From Limisphaerales bacterium (GTDB taxonomy: Bacteria > Verrucomicrobiota > Verrucomicrobiia > Limisphaerales > SXTU01), in the NCBI GenBank assembly GCA_009773355.1, contig WRPG01000025.1:1-63958 (forward strand): 63,958 nt of DNA, in the 5' to 3' direction. Positions within the stretch are counted from its first letter, which is position 1, and every line of letters begins with the position of its first letter. Position numbers and translations under genes: made by a program. Of the stretch, positions 1-8,367 are shown one piece after another. Below the pieces are notes generated by a model. The model did not search any database. It saw only the letters and a program-made list of their open reading frames with translations, and was not told the origin of the DNA.

Positions 1-110
1 GTCAAGCGCGCGCAGCCCCAAAATCGGCGGAAGCCCTCGTCGGCACGGCCCGCAGAAGTCGGAGTTTGAAAATCAGCCTTTGTTCAGCGTTTCCCTAGGA
101 CGGAGCCGCA

Positions 111-683
111 GTGTTTTTCTCCGCGCATAAGGACAAAGCCGCCCTTCAGGCCCAGGTCGCTGAACTCCGCGAGCAAGCCCGGCAAACCGAGGCTAAAGCA
201 GCAGACCCCAAAGAACTCGAACGCCTCCGCGCCCAGGCCCGCGAGGCGGTGGAACACAAGAAGGAGGCCGAGGAAGTCCACCGCCTGCGCGGCGAGGTGA
301 CGCTGTTGCGCAAGGACAAGGCCGTGTTCGAGCAGGCGAAGGCTGAGAATGTGCACCTCCGCGAACAGGTGCAAGTGGGCAAACGCTTGCAGGCCGAGAA
401 CAATGCGCTGCGCGGACAGTATCAATCTGCCGTTCAGGGTTTGCAGCAACGGACACAAAAGGACTCATGCATCGCGAACCTGAAGCAGATTGATGGCGCC
501 ATCCAGCAGTGGGCATTGGAATACAAGAAAGTGGCCGCTGACCGATACTCGCTTCAGGATCTCAGCCTGCTGGCGTTCCTGCGGGGTTCAGTGCTGCCGC
601 TGTGTCCTGCGGGTGGCACTTATGCGCCCGGCTCCACCGTCTCGGTGGAGCCCACTTGCTCGATGCTAGGGCACACGCTCTGA
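111..683 (+). CDS. Coiled-coil protein with pseudopilin-like C-terminus
   Basis: A 190-residue protein of unknown function. Residues 1 to about 125 are rich in Ala, Glu, Lys, Leu and Gln with heptad character, so a long coiled coil is expected. The last 65 residues (NLKQIDGAIQQWALE, then CPAGGTY and a C-terminal GHTL) resemble the C-terminal part of verrucomicrobial pseudopilin-like proteins. The start is GTG, preceded by GGAG five bases upstream; an in-frame TAG at 96-98 rules out a longer frame. No N-terminal membrane segment is visible, which is odd for a pilin relative, so the protein is either cytoplasmic or has lost its N-terminus. The gene precedes an oxidoreductase operon by 45 bases, with no obvious functional link. 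Confidence 0.6.
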   Translation: MFFSAHKDKAALQAQVAELREQARQTEAKAADPKELERLRAQAREAVEHKKEAEEVHRLRGEVTLLRKDKAVFEQAKAENVHLREQVQVGKRLQAENNALRGQYQSAVQGLQQRTQKDSCIANLKQIDGAIQQWALEYKKVAADRYSLQDLSLLAFLRGSVLPLCPAGGTYAPGSTVSVEPTCSMLGHTL

Positions 684-728
684 GCAGTGCAGGCTTCACA
701 CGCCCGGAATTCAGCGTAGCTTTTGGCC

Positions 729-2012
729 ATGCAAAACACCGCCGTCCTTGGTCCTGCCTCCCGCCGCCAGTTTCTGGCCGCCAGTTCCGCCGCCACCCTC
801 GCGGCCCCCGCCATCCTCCACGCCGCCAATCGCAGCGACAAGCTGCGCATCGGCCTCATCGGCTGCGGCGGGCGCGGCACGGGTGCGGCGGCGCAGGCGC
901 TCACGGCGGACAGCAACGTGGAGCTTTACGCGATGGGGGATGTGTTCAAGACGCAGATCGAGAACAGCCAGCAGTCGCTCAAGAAGCAGTTCGAGAAAGA
1001 CTCGACGCGCGTGAACGTCGCGGAGTCGCGCCAGTTCACCGGCCTGGACGCCTACCAGAAGGTGCTCCAAAGCGGCGTGGACGTGGTGCTGCTCACCACG
1101 CCCGGCGGCTTCCGTCCGTTCCACCTGCGCGCGGCCATCGAGGCCGGCAAGCACGTCTTCTGCGAGAAGCCGATGGGCGTGGACCCGGCGGGCATCCGCT
1201 CCGTGCTGGAGTCCACGCGGCTCGCGAAGGTAAAGAACCTCGCCATCCGCGCCGGATTCAACTTCCGCTTCGAGTCGCCTTACCGCGCCGCCATGCAGCG
1301 GGTGCAGGACGGCGCGATTGGCGACCTTGTCGCGATTTACTCGACGCGCATGAGCAACCGTCTCGCGCGCTTCGACGGCGTGCGCAAACCCGAGCAGACC
1401 GACCTCGAATGGCAGCTCCGCAACTGGCACCATTTCGTCTGGCTCTCCGGCGACTTCATCCTCGAAGTCACCGCGCACAGCATTGACAAGGTCGCGTGGG
1501 CGATGCGCGACGTGCCGCCCGCCAAGTGCCACGCCAGCGGCGCGCGGCACCAGGCCACCGTGGGCGACTGCTTCGACCAGTGGGACGTGACTTACGAGTG
1601 GGACAACGGCGTGATGGCCTTCCTCAAGACGCGCTACCAGAACGGCTGCCACAACGAGCACCGCGACGTGCTCATCGGCACCAAGGGCAAGTGCGAGCTG
1701 GGCTGGGGGGCCGCCAAGATCACGGGCGCGGTGAACTGGCGCTACACGGGCGAGAAGCCCGTCTCGCACCAGGTCGAGCACGACGAGCTTTTCGCGGACC
1801 TGCGCGCGGGCAGGACGCCGAACGACGGCCAGCGCATGGCGCAGAGCACGATGATGGGCATCATGGGCCGCATGAGCGCCTACACCGGCAAGGAAGTGAC
1901 CTGGGACTTCGCCATGAAATCCAAGCTCGCCACCATGCCCGAGAAGCTGACGTGGGACATGAAGCTGCCGGAGCCGAAACCCGCCGAGCCGGGCAAGACG
2001 CCGTTGGTTTGA
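729..2012 (+). CDS. Secreted Gfo/Idh/MocA family oxidoreductase
   Basis: NAD(P)-dependent oxidoreductase of 427 residues, likely acting on a sugar or polyol outside the cytoplasm. A Tat-type signal is visible (SRRQFLAASSAA, residues 11-22). The Rossmann glycine motif GLIGCGGRGTG starts near residue 42, and the family motif EKP (CEKPMGVDP) lies near residue 147. The ATG at 729 is preferred over an upstream TTG at 723 because it places the twin arginines near the N-terminus. It opens a run of three same-strand genes with short gaps (18 and 47 bases) that includes a second enzyme of the same family and an SGNH hydrolase, consistent with degradation of a modified carbohydrate. The substrate cannot be predicted. 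Confidence 0.93.
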   Translation: MQNTAVLGPASRRQFLAASSAATLAAPAILHAANRSDKLRIGLIGCGGRGTGAAAQALTADSNVELYAMGDVFKTQIENSQQSLKKQFEKDSTRVNVAESRQFTGLDAYQKVLQSGVDVVLLTTPGGFRPFHLRAAIEAGKHVFCEKPMGVDPAGIRSVLESTRLAKVKNLAIRAGFNFRFESPYRAAMQRVQDGAIGDLVAIYSTRMSNRLARFDGVRKPEQTDLEWQLRNWHHFVWLSGDFILEVTAHSIDKVAWAMRDVPPAKCHASGARHQATVGDCFDQWDVTYEWDNGVMAFLKTRYQNGCHNEHRDVLIGTKGKCELGWGAAKITGAVNWRYTGEKPVSHQVEHDELFADLRAGRTPNDGQRMAQSTMMGIMGRMSAYTGKEVTWDFAMKSKLATMPEKLTWDMKLPEPKPAEPGKTPLV

Positions 2013-2030
2013 CCGCCGAACGCTGCTGCC

Positions 2031-3212
2031 ATGAAACCTTCGCTTTCCCTCCCCTTCGGCCGGTTCATTGCCTGGCTGTGTCTCGGCGTCGCCATCCCGC
2101 TCTCCGCGCAGACCGCCAGGCCGGTTCCACCGGTCCCCACCGGCGGATTGCGCCTCACGCTGCCGCCGACGGTTTACGCCGTGCCGGGCGTGCCGATGAA
2201 CCTGCACTTCGCCAACACCGTGCTCACCAAGCCGGAAGTCGTGCCCGCCTTCGCCGTCGAGTGTGGCGTCGGCCAGGCGCTCTCGAACCGCTGGACGCTG
2301 ACCGCGACGGCGGCGCAGGTGGGCCGGCACCCGTTGGCGCTGCGCGCGGGCTTGTCCCCGGGCGGAGTTCAGGAGCGCGCCCAGACTGTGGTGCAAGTGG
2401 TGCCGCCCGACGCGGGCAAGGGGCGGGACATCGCGCTGCTCATCGTCGGCGACAGCCTCACGCACGCCTCGGCCTACCCGAACGAAATGGCCCGGCTGCT
2501 GGCCCAGCCGGGCAACCCCAAGTGGCGGCTGCTGGGCACGCACCGGCCCGGCGGCGCGGCCACGAACGTCGCGCACGAAGGCTACGGCGGCTGGACGTGG
2601 AACCGGTTCAACACGCTGTTCAACCCCGAGCGGCCCCAGCCCGGCTACACCAACAGCAGCCCGTTCGTCGCCGCCACCGGCCCGCAGGGGAAGCCGCAGC
2701 TCGATGTGGCGCATTTCATCGCGCAGCACTGCGGCGGACGCGCGCCGGACTTCGTCACCTTCCTGCTCGGCATCAACGACTGTTTCAGCCTGAAGGCGGA
2801 CTCGCCGGAGCAGTTGGAGGCCGGCATCACGCGCGTGTTGCAGGAGGCGGACAAGCTGCTGGCGGCCTTCCATGCGGCCGCGCCGCGCGCCGAGCTGGGC
2901 GTCGGCCTCACCACGCCGGGCAACGCGCGCGACGGCGCGTTCGAGGCGAATTACAAGGGCCGCTATTCGCGCGCCAACTGGCGGGCGGTGCAGCACCGGC
3001 TGGTCGAGCGGCAGCTCGCGCATTTCGGCGGGCGCGAGGCGGAAGGCATTTTCATCGTTCCCACCGAGCTTAACCTCGACATCGTCGGCGGGTATCCCGA
3101 CAACAACGCGGTGCATCCGAACGTCACTGGCTACCAGCAGATCGGCGCGAGCTTTTACGCGTGGCTCAAGTGGCGGCTCGCCGAGCACGACCGGCTGAAG
3201 CCGGCGAGGTAG
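2031..3212 (+). CDS. Secreted SGNH/GDSL-family hydrolase
   Basis: Predicted exported esterase or deacetylase, 393 residues. Residues 1-28 form a Sec signal (hydrophobic stretch, then SAQ). A beta-rich domain of about 100 residues precedes the SGNH fold. Block I is [12 protein letters not shown] with the nucleophile Ser142; block II carries the glycine in EGYGGWTW; block III is LLGINDCF with the Asn; block V is [10 protein letters not shown] with the catalytic His, where the usual Asp position reads Asn. Located between two Gfo/Idh/MocA oxidoreductases on the same strand, it may remove an acyl group from the sugar those enzymes oxidise; that is inference. Confidence 0.88.
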   Translation: MKPSLSLPFGRFIAWLCLGVAIPLSAQTARPVPPVPTGGLRLTLPPTVYAVPGVPMNLHFANTVLTKPEVVPAFAVECGVGQALSNRWTLTATAAQVGRHPLALRAGLSPGGVQERAQTVVQVVPPDAGKGRDIALLIVGDSLTHASAYPNEMARLLAQPGNPKWRLLGTHRPGGAATNVAHEGYGGWTWNRFNTLFNPERPQPGYTNSSPFVAATGPQGKPQLDVAHFIAQHCGGRAPDFVTFLLGINDCFSLKADSPEQLEAGITRVLQEADKLLAAFHAAAPRAELGVGLTTPGNARDGAFEANYKGRYSRANWRAVQHRLVERQLAHFGGREAEGIFIVPTELNLDIVGGYPDNNAVHPNVTGYQQIGASFYAWLKWRLAEHDRLKPAR

Positions 3213-3259
3213 CGTTGCCGCGCGTTGACCCGGCGGCCCGTTCGCCTCAAGCTGGCCGC

Positions 3260-4618
3260 ATGAAAGCCACACGTTCGTCCGTCTCCCCTGCCCTCTCGCG
3301 CCGTCGGTTTGCCCAGGCCGCCGCCGTCGGCGCGGTGCTCGGGTTCCCCGCCGTCCTGAGCGCGCGCAACCCCAATGACAAGCTCGCCATCGCCATCGTC
3401 GGCGCGGGCGGGCGCGGCGCGGCCAACACCGGGGGCATCGCGCCGACCGAATACATCGCCGCGCTGTGCGACGTGAACCAGCGCAACCTCGACGCGGCGA
3501 AGGCGAAGTTCCCGCAGGCCGCGACCTTCACGGACTTCCGCAGGCTCTTCGACCACGCGAAGGACTACGACGCCGTGGTCGTGAGCACCTGCGAGCACAC
3601 GCACGCGTTCGCGACGATGCTGGCGCTCAAGGCCGGCAAGCATGTGTATTGTGAGAAGCCGCTCACCTACAACATCTGGGAGGCGCGCAAGGTCCGCGAA
3701 GCCGCGGCTGCCCGCCCGAAGCTCGCGACGCAGATGGGCATTCAAATCCATTCGACCGAGAACTACCGGCGCGTGGTCGAGCTGATCCAAGCCGGAGCCA
3801 TCGGCGGCGTGCGGGAAGTTCATGTGTGGGTTTCCCGCGCGTGGGGCTTGCAGAGCGAGGAGGCGGCGAAGCGAAACCAGGACCGTGTCTTCGTGACCGA
3901 CCGGCCGAAGGAGGCGATGCCCGTCCCCGCCGGACTGGACTGGGACTTGTGGCTCGGCCCCGCGCCGGAGCGGCCCTTCCACGAGGTTTATTTCCCCGGG
4001 CCGAAGTGGTATCGCTGGTGGGACTTCGGCAACGGCACGATGAGCGACCTTGGCTCGCACTGGAACGACCTGCCGTTCTGGGCGCTCAAGCTCAAGGCCC
4101 CACTCACCGTCGAGGGCTTTGGCCCGCCCGCGCACCGCGAGATCGCGCCGGCCTCCATGCACGCCACCTACGAATACGCCGCGCGCGACGGCATGCCGCC
4201 GGTGAAGCTCACCTGGTATCAGGGCGAGGACAAACCGAGGCTCTGGACGGAGAAGGCGATTCCGCAGTGGGGCAACGGCCATCTCTTCGTCGGCGACAAG
4301 GGCATGCTGCTCTCCGACTACGGCAAGCATGTGCTGCTGCCGGAGAAAGACTTCGCGGACTTCAAACGCCCCGAGCCGACCATCCCGCGCGTGAAGAGCC
4401 ATTACGACGACTGGTTGAGCGCGATCAAGAACGGCACGCAATCCAGCGCCAACTTCGAGTATTCCGGCTGGCTCACCGAAGCGAACCATCTCGGCAACGT
4501 GGCGTATCGCGTCGGCAAGAAGCTGGAGTGGGATCCGGTGAACCTCCGCGCGAAGAACGCGCCGGAGGCCCAGCCCTTCATCCAGCGCGCGTATCGCCAG
4601 GGCTGGTCGCTGGCCTGA
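3260..4618 (+). CDS. Secreted Gfo/Idh/MocA family oxidoreductase
   Basis: 452-residue oxidoreductase of the exported type common in Planctomycetes and Verrucomicrobia. The Tat motif SRRRFAQAA is at residues 13-21; the dinucleotide-binding motif [12 protein letters not shown] lies near residue 50, and [14 protein letters not shown] carries the EKP motif. The C-terminal half has the tryptophan-rich segments typical of this subfamily ([18 protein letters not shown]). The start at ATG 3260 is chosen over an upstream in-frame start at 3161 because the latter lies inside the previous gene and precedes no signal sequence. It ends the three-gene run begun at 729. Confidence 0.93.
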   Translation: MKATRSSVSPALSRRRFAQAAAVGAVLGFPAVLSARNPNDKLAIAIVGAGGRGAANTGGIAPTEYIAALCDVNQRNLDAAKAKFPQAATFTDFRRLFDHAKDYDAVVVSTCEHTHAFATMLALKAGKHVYCEKPLTYNIWEARKVREAAAARPKLATQMGIQIHSTENYRRVVELIQAGAIGGVREVHVWVSRAWGLQSEEAAKRNQDRVFVTDRPKEAMPVPAGLDWDLWLGPAPERPFHEVYFPGPKWYRWWDFGNGTMSDLGSHWNDLPFWALKLKAPLTVEGFGPPAHREIAPASMHATYEYAARDGMPPVKLTWYQGEDKPRLWTEKAIPQWGNGHLFVGDKGMLLSDYGKHVLLPEKDFADFKRPEPTIPRVKSHYDDWLSAIKNGTQSSANFEYSGWLTEANHLGNVAYRVGKKLEWDPVNLRAKNAPEAQPFIQRAYRQGWSLA

Positions 4619-4623
4619 CGTGC

Positions 4624-4687
4624 CGGCGACTTCCAGTCGCCGTCCGTTGCGTGCGCCGAAAGCCACACGTTTGGAGCTTGGAGCTTG
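4624..4687. repeat. Small hairpin plus heptad run
   Basis: Directly after the oxidoreductase stop codon lies a hairpin with an 8-bp stem, CGGCGACT-TCC-AGTCGCCG (4624-4642). Further on, two and a half copies of the heptad TTGGAGC occupy 4671-4687. The 17-base heptad run recurs in the same orientation at 10045-10061, and the hairpin core recurs in the arms at 7523-7602. The two parts may be independent insertions. Confidence 0.7.
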
Positions 4688-4712
4688 CGCCGGCCGCCGC
4701 CATATTCCCGCC

Positions 4713-5258
4713 ATGAGCGCAGGCACCACCGTCAAACTCAGCCGCGATTGCGCGGCCATCCAAATCCCCGTCGGCACCGAGGTCACGCTGAAGGCGGCGA
4801 CGCCCGTGGACATCGTGCAAACCCTCGGCGGCACCTACACCGTCCACAGCATGGGCGGCCTCTTCCGCATTGATGGCAAGGACGCCGACGCCCTTGGCCT
4901 CACGCCAGAGACCGCCACCGCGACGGCCTCCCCGGCCCCACAAGCTGTTTCGGAGCAAGCCGTCTGGGGCGTGCTCAAGACCTGCTTCGACCCCGAAATC
5001 CCCGTCAACATCGTGGATCTCGGACTCGTGTATGACATGGGCGTCGAACCAATCCCCGCCGGCGGCCACAAGGTCTTTGTGAAGATGACACTCACCGCGC
5101 CCGGTTGCGGCATGGGGCCGACCATCGCCCGCGACGCGCAGCAAAAAATCCTTTCCCTCAACGGCGTGGAGGACGCGAGCGTGGAAGTCGTCTGGGATCC
5201 GCCCTGGCACCAATCCATGATCTCGGCGGAGGGGCGGAAGATTCTGGGGCTTGGGTGA
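4713..5258 (+). CDS. sufT: SufT-like MIP18/DUF59 iron-sulfur maturation protein
   Basis: 181 residues. The N-terminal 80 or so residues match the SufT-specific region (LSRDCAAIQIPVGTEVTL). After a low-complexity linker of Ala, Thr and Pro (residues 65-85) comes the DUF59/MIP18 domain with FDPEIPVNIVDLGLVYDM and the conserved cysteine motif LTAPGCGMG. SufT proteins help mature Fe-S proteins in the cytoplasm. No other suf gene is present nearby, so this is an orphan copy. It follows the oxidoreductase by 94 bases that contain a hairpin, so it is probably separately transcribed. The ATG at 4713 is the first start that aligns with the family; an in-frame start at 4620 would add 31 unrelated residues. 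Confidence 0.85.
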   Translation: MSAGTTVKLSRDCAAIQIPVGTEVTLKAATPVDIVQTLGGTYTVHSMGGLFRIDGKDADALGLTPETATATASPAPQAVSEQAVWGVLKTCFDPEIPVNIVDLGLVYDMGVEPIPAGGHKVFVKMTLTAPGCGMGPTIARDAQQKILSLNGVEDASVEVVWDPPWHQSMISAEGRKILGLG

Positions 5259-5268
5259 ACCCGTGCCT

Positions 5269-5341
5269 GGTAGGGCCGACCTGCCGGTCGGCCTTTGCGA
5301 ACTGGAACCACCCCGAGGCCGCGCAGCAGCGCGGCCCTACC
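5269..5341. repeat. GGTAGGG...CCCTACC composite palindrome, copy 1
   Basis: 73 bp between convergent sufT and cutA. GGTAGGG (5269-5275) and CCCTACC (5335-5341) are inverted ends. They enclose two hairpins: GGCCGACC-TGCC-GGTCGGCC (5274-5293) and GGCCGCGC-AGCA-GCGCGGCC (5317-5336). The same architecture recurs at 7078, 38046 and 52107. In this position it could end transcription from both sides. Confidence 0.9.
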
Positions 5342-5352
5342 ATCCCGTCAGT

Positions 5353-5679
5353 TCAAGTCACGCTCGCCGCCAGCCAGTCGAGGTATCTGCGGTTCCCCTC
5401 CGTCAGCGGCAGCGCGATGAACTCCGGCGTATTGTAAGGATGCTTGGCCACAATGAGCTTCTCCAAGGCCGCCAGCTTCGAGCGCGTGGCCTTGAAGATG
5501 ATGAGCACCTCCGCGTCCGACTCCAACTTGCCCCGCCACCAGTAGTGCGACTCAATCTTCGGCACGACGTTCGCGCAGGCAACGAGCTTCGCGGTCAACG
5601 CCGCCTTCGCCAGCATCCGGGCCGTCTTCAAGTCCGGCGCGGTGACGAGGACGAGGCGGAAGGCGGTGGCGCGTTTCAT
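5353..5679 (-). CDS. cutA: Divalent-cation tolerance protein CutA
   Basis: 108 residues, the usual length of this small trimeric cytoplasmic protein. Family signatures are ACANVVPKIESHYWWRGKLE and the C-terminal HPYNTPEFIALPL. CutA proteins bind divalent copper and are associated with metal tolerance, but their precise role is unsettled. ATG start at 5679. It is convergent with sufT across a palindromic element and is followed upstream on its own strand by another large palindrome (5695-5864), so it is probably monocistronic. Confidence 0.95.
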   Translation of the reverse strand: MKRATAFRLVLVTAPDLKTARMLAKAALTAKLVACANVVPKIESHYWWRGKLESDAEVLIIFKATRSKLAALEKLIVAKHPYNTPEFIALPLTEGNRRYLDWLAASVT

Positions 5680-5694
5680 GCGAAGAGGACTGCC

Positions 5695-5864
5695 CGCGAA
5701 TCACGCGAATGGACGCGAATGAAACAAGCCCGTGCCGGCGTTTTGCAAACGCCGTCCGCAAGTCGGGCGAGCAGAGGCGGCCACAAAGGTCTGTGGCGTT
5801 CGGGCGGCGGCTGCAAAGCATCGACACCTGGACTTGGCATTCGCGTCTATTTGCGTCATTCGCG
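5695..5864. repeat. Palindromic element with 27-bp inverted arms
   Basis: Arms 5695-5721 and 5838-5864 are inverted copies matching at 24 of 27 positions. Each arm is built of three 9-10-base units of the type CGCGAATGGA. Between them lies at least one further perfect hairpin, CGGCGTTT-TGC-AAACGCCG (5736-5754). The element fills the whole gap between the cutA start and the end of the S1/P1 nuclease gene, so it overlaps the probable cutA promoter. Confidence 0.85.
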
Positions 5865-5875
5865 GGCGGCTCGTT

Positions 5876-6958
5876 TCACTTCTCCGACTTCTTCTTCGTG
5901 CTCTTGGGCTTGGCGTCTGACTTGCCCTCGCCTTTCGCCTCCGCCTGAAGTTTGCGCGTGGCGAGCTGGTTTTTTAGAAAGTTGTCCACGGGCGCACTTT
6001 GGTAGGCGGTGAGCCACAGGTCGCCGAGCAGTTGGGCGGCAAGGTTGATTTGCCTGCTCAGGACGGGAAAGCCCTCCATCCCCTTCTCGCCGTTGCCGGA
6101 GAGGCGTCCGTCCTTGTTCATCTCGTAGAGCGGCTCCACCAGCTTGTGCTGGTCGGCGATGAAGCGCATCACGACCTTGAAGACCTCCTCCGCGTCGCGC
6201 ACGGCTGCGCCATCGAGCGCGAGCGGGGCGGCGGGGCGGAGCTTCGCGCGCAACTCGGCGTCCTTCAGCCCGCCCACCTTGCGGAGATAGCCGCCGTCAA
6301 TCCACGAGTGGAAAGTCTTGTTCGTCGCGTAGTCCTTCGGGTTCGCGCCCACCCAGCCGTTGAAGTGCTTCGTTGTGTGCAGCGGCTGCGAGGCGTCGCC
6401 CACGTAGTGGCCCATCGTGCCCATGATGTAGAGGATGTTCTGCCGCGCCTGCGCGACCTCCTCCGGCGTGCCCATCTCTTCATAAACCTTCAGATAGCTG
6501 AAGCCGGACTTGAGCTTCGCGTAGTTCTCCACGATGGCCCACGGCAGGAAGCCGGGCAGGTATTTGATGCGGTCGTTGTCCTTCTCGTCGGCGGGGAATT
6601 TCTCCGGCGACTTCGCGCGCACGGCGGCCATCTGCGCGGTGAACTCGTAGCGGAACGGACTCAAGCTCGTCGCCAGCGGCGCGTAGTAGTCGGTCAGGTA
6701 TTCCATGTCGAAGTAATGGTCGAGGCCGTTGAAGTGGCGCAGCGGCCGGTCGTTCGTGTTGCGCCAGCGGTCCGGCTCGCCCGCGAGGAAGGCGACGCGC
6801 TCGCGGGCGGCGGCGTCACGCAAAGCGGCGGGGAAGCCCGCCGGCAGCGAATCGAGCGCGAGGAGGTTCACGGTGCGATGGCCCTCGTAATCCCATGCGC
6901 GGAGCGGGAGGACGGCGGCGAGGGCAAGCAACAGCGGGGCAAGGAAACGGCTTTTCAC
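5876..6958 (-). CDS. Secreted S1/P1-type zinc nuclease
   Basis: Predicted exported phosphodiesterase/nuclease, 360 residues, that would cleave single-stranded nucleic acid in the periplasm or outside the cell. A signal peptide (residues 1-22) ends so that the mature protein starts with Trp (WDYEGH). This matters because in P1 nuclease the N-terminal Trp amine and backbone bind zinc. GHYVGDASQPLH carries the conserved His/Asp zinc ligands. The start is GTG 6958; an ATG-containing extension upstream runs through repeat DNA and is rejected. The last 25 residues are a Lys/Ala-rich tail not typical of the family. A palindromic island separates it from apbE. Confidence 0.87.
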   Translation of the reverse strand: MKSRFLAPLLLALAAVLPLRAWDYEGHRTVNLLALDSLPAGFPAALRDAAARERVAFLAGEPDRWRNTNDRPLRHFNGLDHYFDMEYLTDYYAPLATSLSPFRYEFTAQMAAVRAKSPEKFPADEKDNDRIKYLPGFLPWAIVENYAKLKSGFSYLKVYEEMGTPEEVAQARQNILYIMGTMGHYVGDASQPLHTTKHFNGWVGANPKDYATNKTFHSWIDGGYLRKVGGLKDAELRAKLRPAAPLALDGAAVRDAEEVFKVVMRFIADQHKLVEPLYEMNKDGRLSGNGEKGMEGFPVLSRQINLAAQLLGDLWLTAYQSAPVDNFLKNQLATRKLQAEAKGEGKSDAKPKSTKKKSEK

Positions 6959-7005
6959 GGCGAGAGAGTGGGCAAGCTCCGCGAGGCTGGCAACCGCTGA
7001 GTTCG

Positions 7006-7192
7006 GCCACAAAGAGGCGCAAAAAGGCGCAAAACTCCGTGCCCCCGCACGACCGGTTTCTCCCAGCGCCCACGGTCGGTAGGGCGCGCTGTCCTCAGCG
7101 CGCTGCCGAACGCCCATGGTGAACAGGTGCCAGCGGCGGGTTGAGAACAACCCGCCCTACCAGCTTTTGCGCCTTCTGTGCCTCTTTGTGGC
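7006..7192. repeat. Nested palindromic island (copy 2 of GGTAGGG element)
   Basis: The outer arms, 7006-7034 and 7165-7192, are inverted copies (about 25 matches over 28, one gap) made of ten-base units of the type CGCAAAAAGG. Nested inside is a GGTAGGG...CCCTACC element (7078-7161) that itself holds two hairpins, CGCGCTG-...-CAGCGCG and GGCGGGTTG-AGAA-CAACCCGCC. The last base of the right arm overlaps the TAG stop of apbE. It occupies the space between the nuclease start and the apbE end. Confidence 0.88.
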
Positions 7193-8367
7193 TATTCCGG
7201 CTCTGACAGTTGCGGCCAGTGCGATGTGCGGCGTGGCACCAGTCGCTCGTCATCGCGGAGGATGAACAGCACACCGAACTTCTCCCGCTCCGCCAGTGCC
7301 CACGCGCGCTCAAAGCCCAACACCGTCAGCGCCGTGCCCAACGCGTCCGCGCGCATCGTGTGGCTGTGAACGACGCTGATCGACGCGATGGCGGAATCCG
7401 TCGGCCAGCCCGAGCGCGGGTCGAGGTGGTGGGAAAAGCGGCGACTCCCGACGGTGAAGAAGTTCCGGTAGTCGCCGGACGTGGCGAGAGATTGGTTGGT
7501 CAAGGTGAGCGTGGCGGCGAGCGCCCGTGCCGGCGACTTGTAGTCGCCGTTCTGCGTGCTGACGCCAGCCAAGGACGGCGACTGCAAATCGCCGGCACGG
7601 GCTTCGGGCCGCTCCACGCCCACGCGCCAGCCGGGGCCGAGCGCGCCGTTGCCCCGCGCACGGAACTCACCGCCGACTTCCACGAGATACTCACTCACGC
7701 CCAGCGCCTCCAGCTTCTCGCCAAGGCAATCGCTCGCGTAGCCGGGGCAGAGGGCGGACAAGTCCACAGCCACGTCCGCTTGCGACTTCCGCAGCGCGGG
7801 CGGGTCGAGGCGGACGTGAAGTTTTTGCCAGCCGACACGTTTCAATGCGGCGGTGATTTCGGCGTCCGACGGCACGCGCCCTTTCCGTCCACCCGGACCG
7901 AAGCCCCAGAGTTGCACCAGCGGAAACACCGTCACGTCGAACGCGCCGTCCGTGAGTCGGCTGACTTCCAGCGCCTCGCGCACGACCAACGCCGTGTCGC
8001 GCGGGACGGGGAACCAGTTGGTGTCGCGCGATGCGTTGAAGCGCGACAGGTCCGAGTCCGCGCGCCAGGTGGACATTTGTTGCTCCAAGTCATCCAGCCG
8101 GGCTTGCAACGCCTGCTCGACAGCGCGGGCCGGCGGAGTGTTCGTGGCCGGACGATACTTGGCGGACCAGGTGGAACCCATCGTGAAGCCGTGAAGGGTG
8201 AGCGCTGCTGGCTCGGCGGCGGAGAGCGAGTGCGCCGAAAAGTAGAGCAATATGAGCGACAGAAGCAGCGCGCGGCGGAGCGCCGGTGTCCAACCGGCGT
8301 GCTCCACGAGGCAAATCAACGCGCCGGTTGGACACCGGCGCTCCACGCGGGCTTGGGCTGCGCTCAT
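7192..8367 (-). CDS. apbE: ApbE-family FAD:protein FMN transferase
   Basis: 391 residues. ApbE attaches FMN to a Ser/Thr of target flavoproteins outside the cytoplasm, for example in respiratory NQR/RNF complexes. Family motifs: TMGSTWSAKY near residue 60, DVTVFPLVQLWGFG, the nucleotide-binding CPGYASDCLGEKLEALG with VEVGGEF, and HHLDPRSGWP near the C-terminus. The ATG overlaps the TGA of the upstream heme-protein gene (ATGA, 8364-8367), arguing for coupling. Two palindromic elements lie inside the frame. One (8277-8344) encodes residues 8-31, pushing the hydrophobic signal to residues 33-48. The other (7523-7602) encodes about residues 256-282, between catalytic motifs. Whether the protein still exports normally is unknown. 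Confidence 0.9.
   Translation of the reverse strand: MSAAQARVERRCPTGALICLVEHAGWTPALRRALLLSLILLYFSAHSLSAAEPAALTLHGFTMGSTWSAKYRPATNTPPARAVEQALQARLDDLEQQMSTWRADSDLSRFNASRDTNWFPVPRDTALVVREALEVSRLTDGAFDVTVFPLVQLWGFGPGGRKGRVPSDAEITAALKRVGWQKLHVRLDPPALRKSQADVAVDLSALCPGYASDCLGEKLEALGVSEYLVEVGGEFRARGNGALGPGWRVGVERPEARAGDLQSPSLAGVSTQNGDYKSPARALAATLTLTNQSLATSGDYRNFFTVGSRRFSHHLDPRSGWPTDSAIASISVVHSHTMRADALGTALTVLGFERAWALAEREKFGVLFILRDDERLVPRRTSHWPQLSEPE
7523..7602. repeat. Intragenic palindrome in apbE (middle)
   Basis: Arms 7523-7550 and 7575-7602 are inverted copies matching at 26 of 28 positions, with a 24-base loop. Each arm also contains its own small hairpin around GGCGACT/AGTCGCC, the same core found at 4624-4642. 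The reading frame stays open and the insert appears as a Gly/Ser/Ala-rich stretch (AGDLQSPSLAG, NGDYKSPARA). Confidence 0.92.
8277..8344. repeat. Intragenic palindrome in apbE (N-terminus)
   Basis: The two arms, 8277-8299 and 8322-8344, are perfect 23-bp inverted copies (core CGCCGGTGTCCAACCGGCG), with a 22-base loop. They lie between the apbE start codon and the codons for the hydrophobic signal segment. Confidence 0.94.

Noticed and set aside
711-3272. 853-residue minus-strand open frame
   Set aside because: Antisense to three well-supported genes; Arg/Ala/Val-rich composition without motifs. High-GC coding DNA produces such frames.
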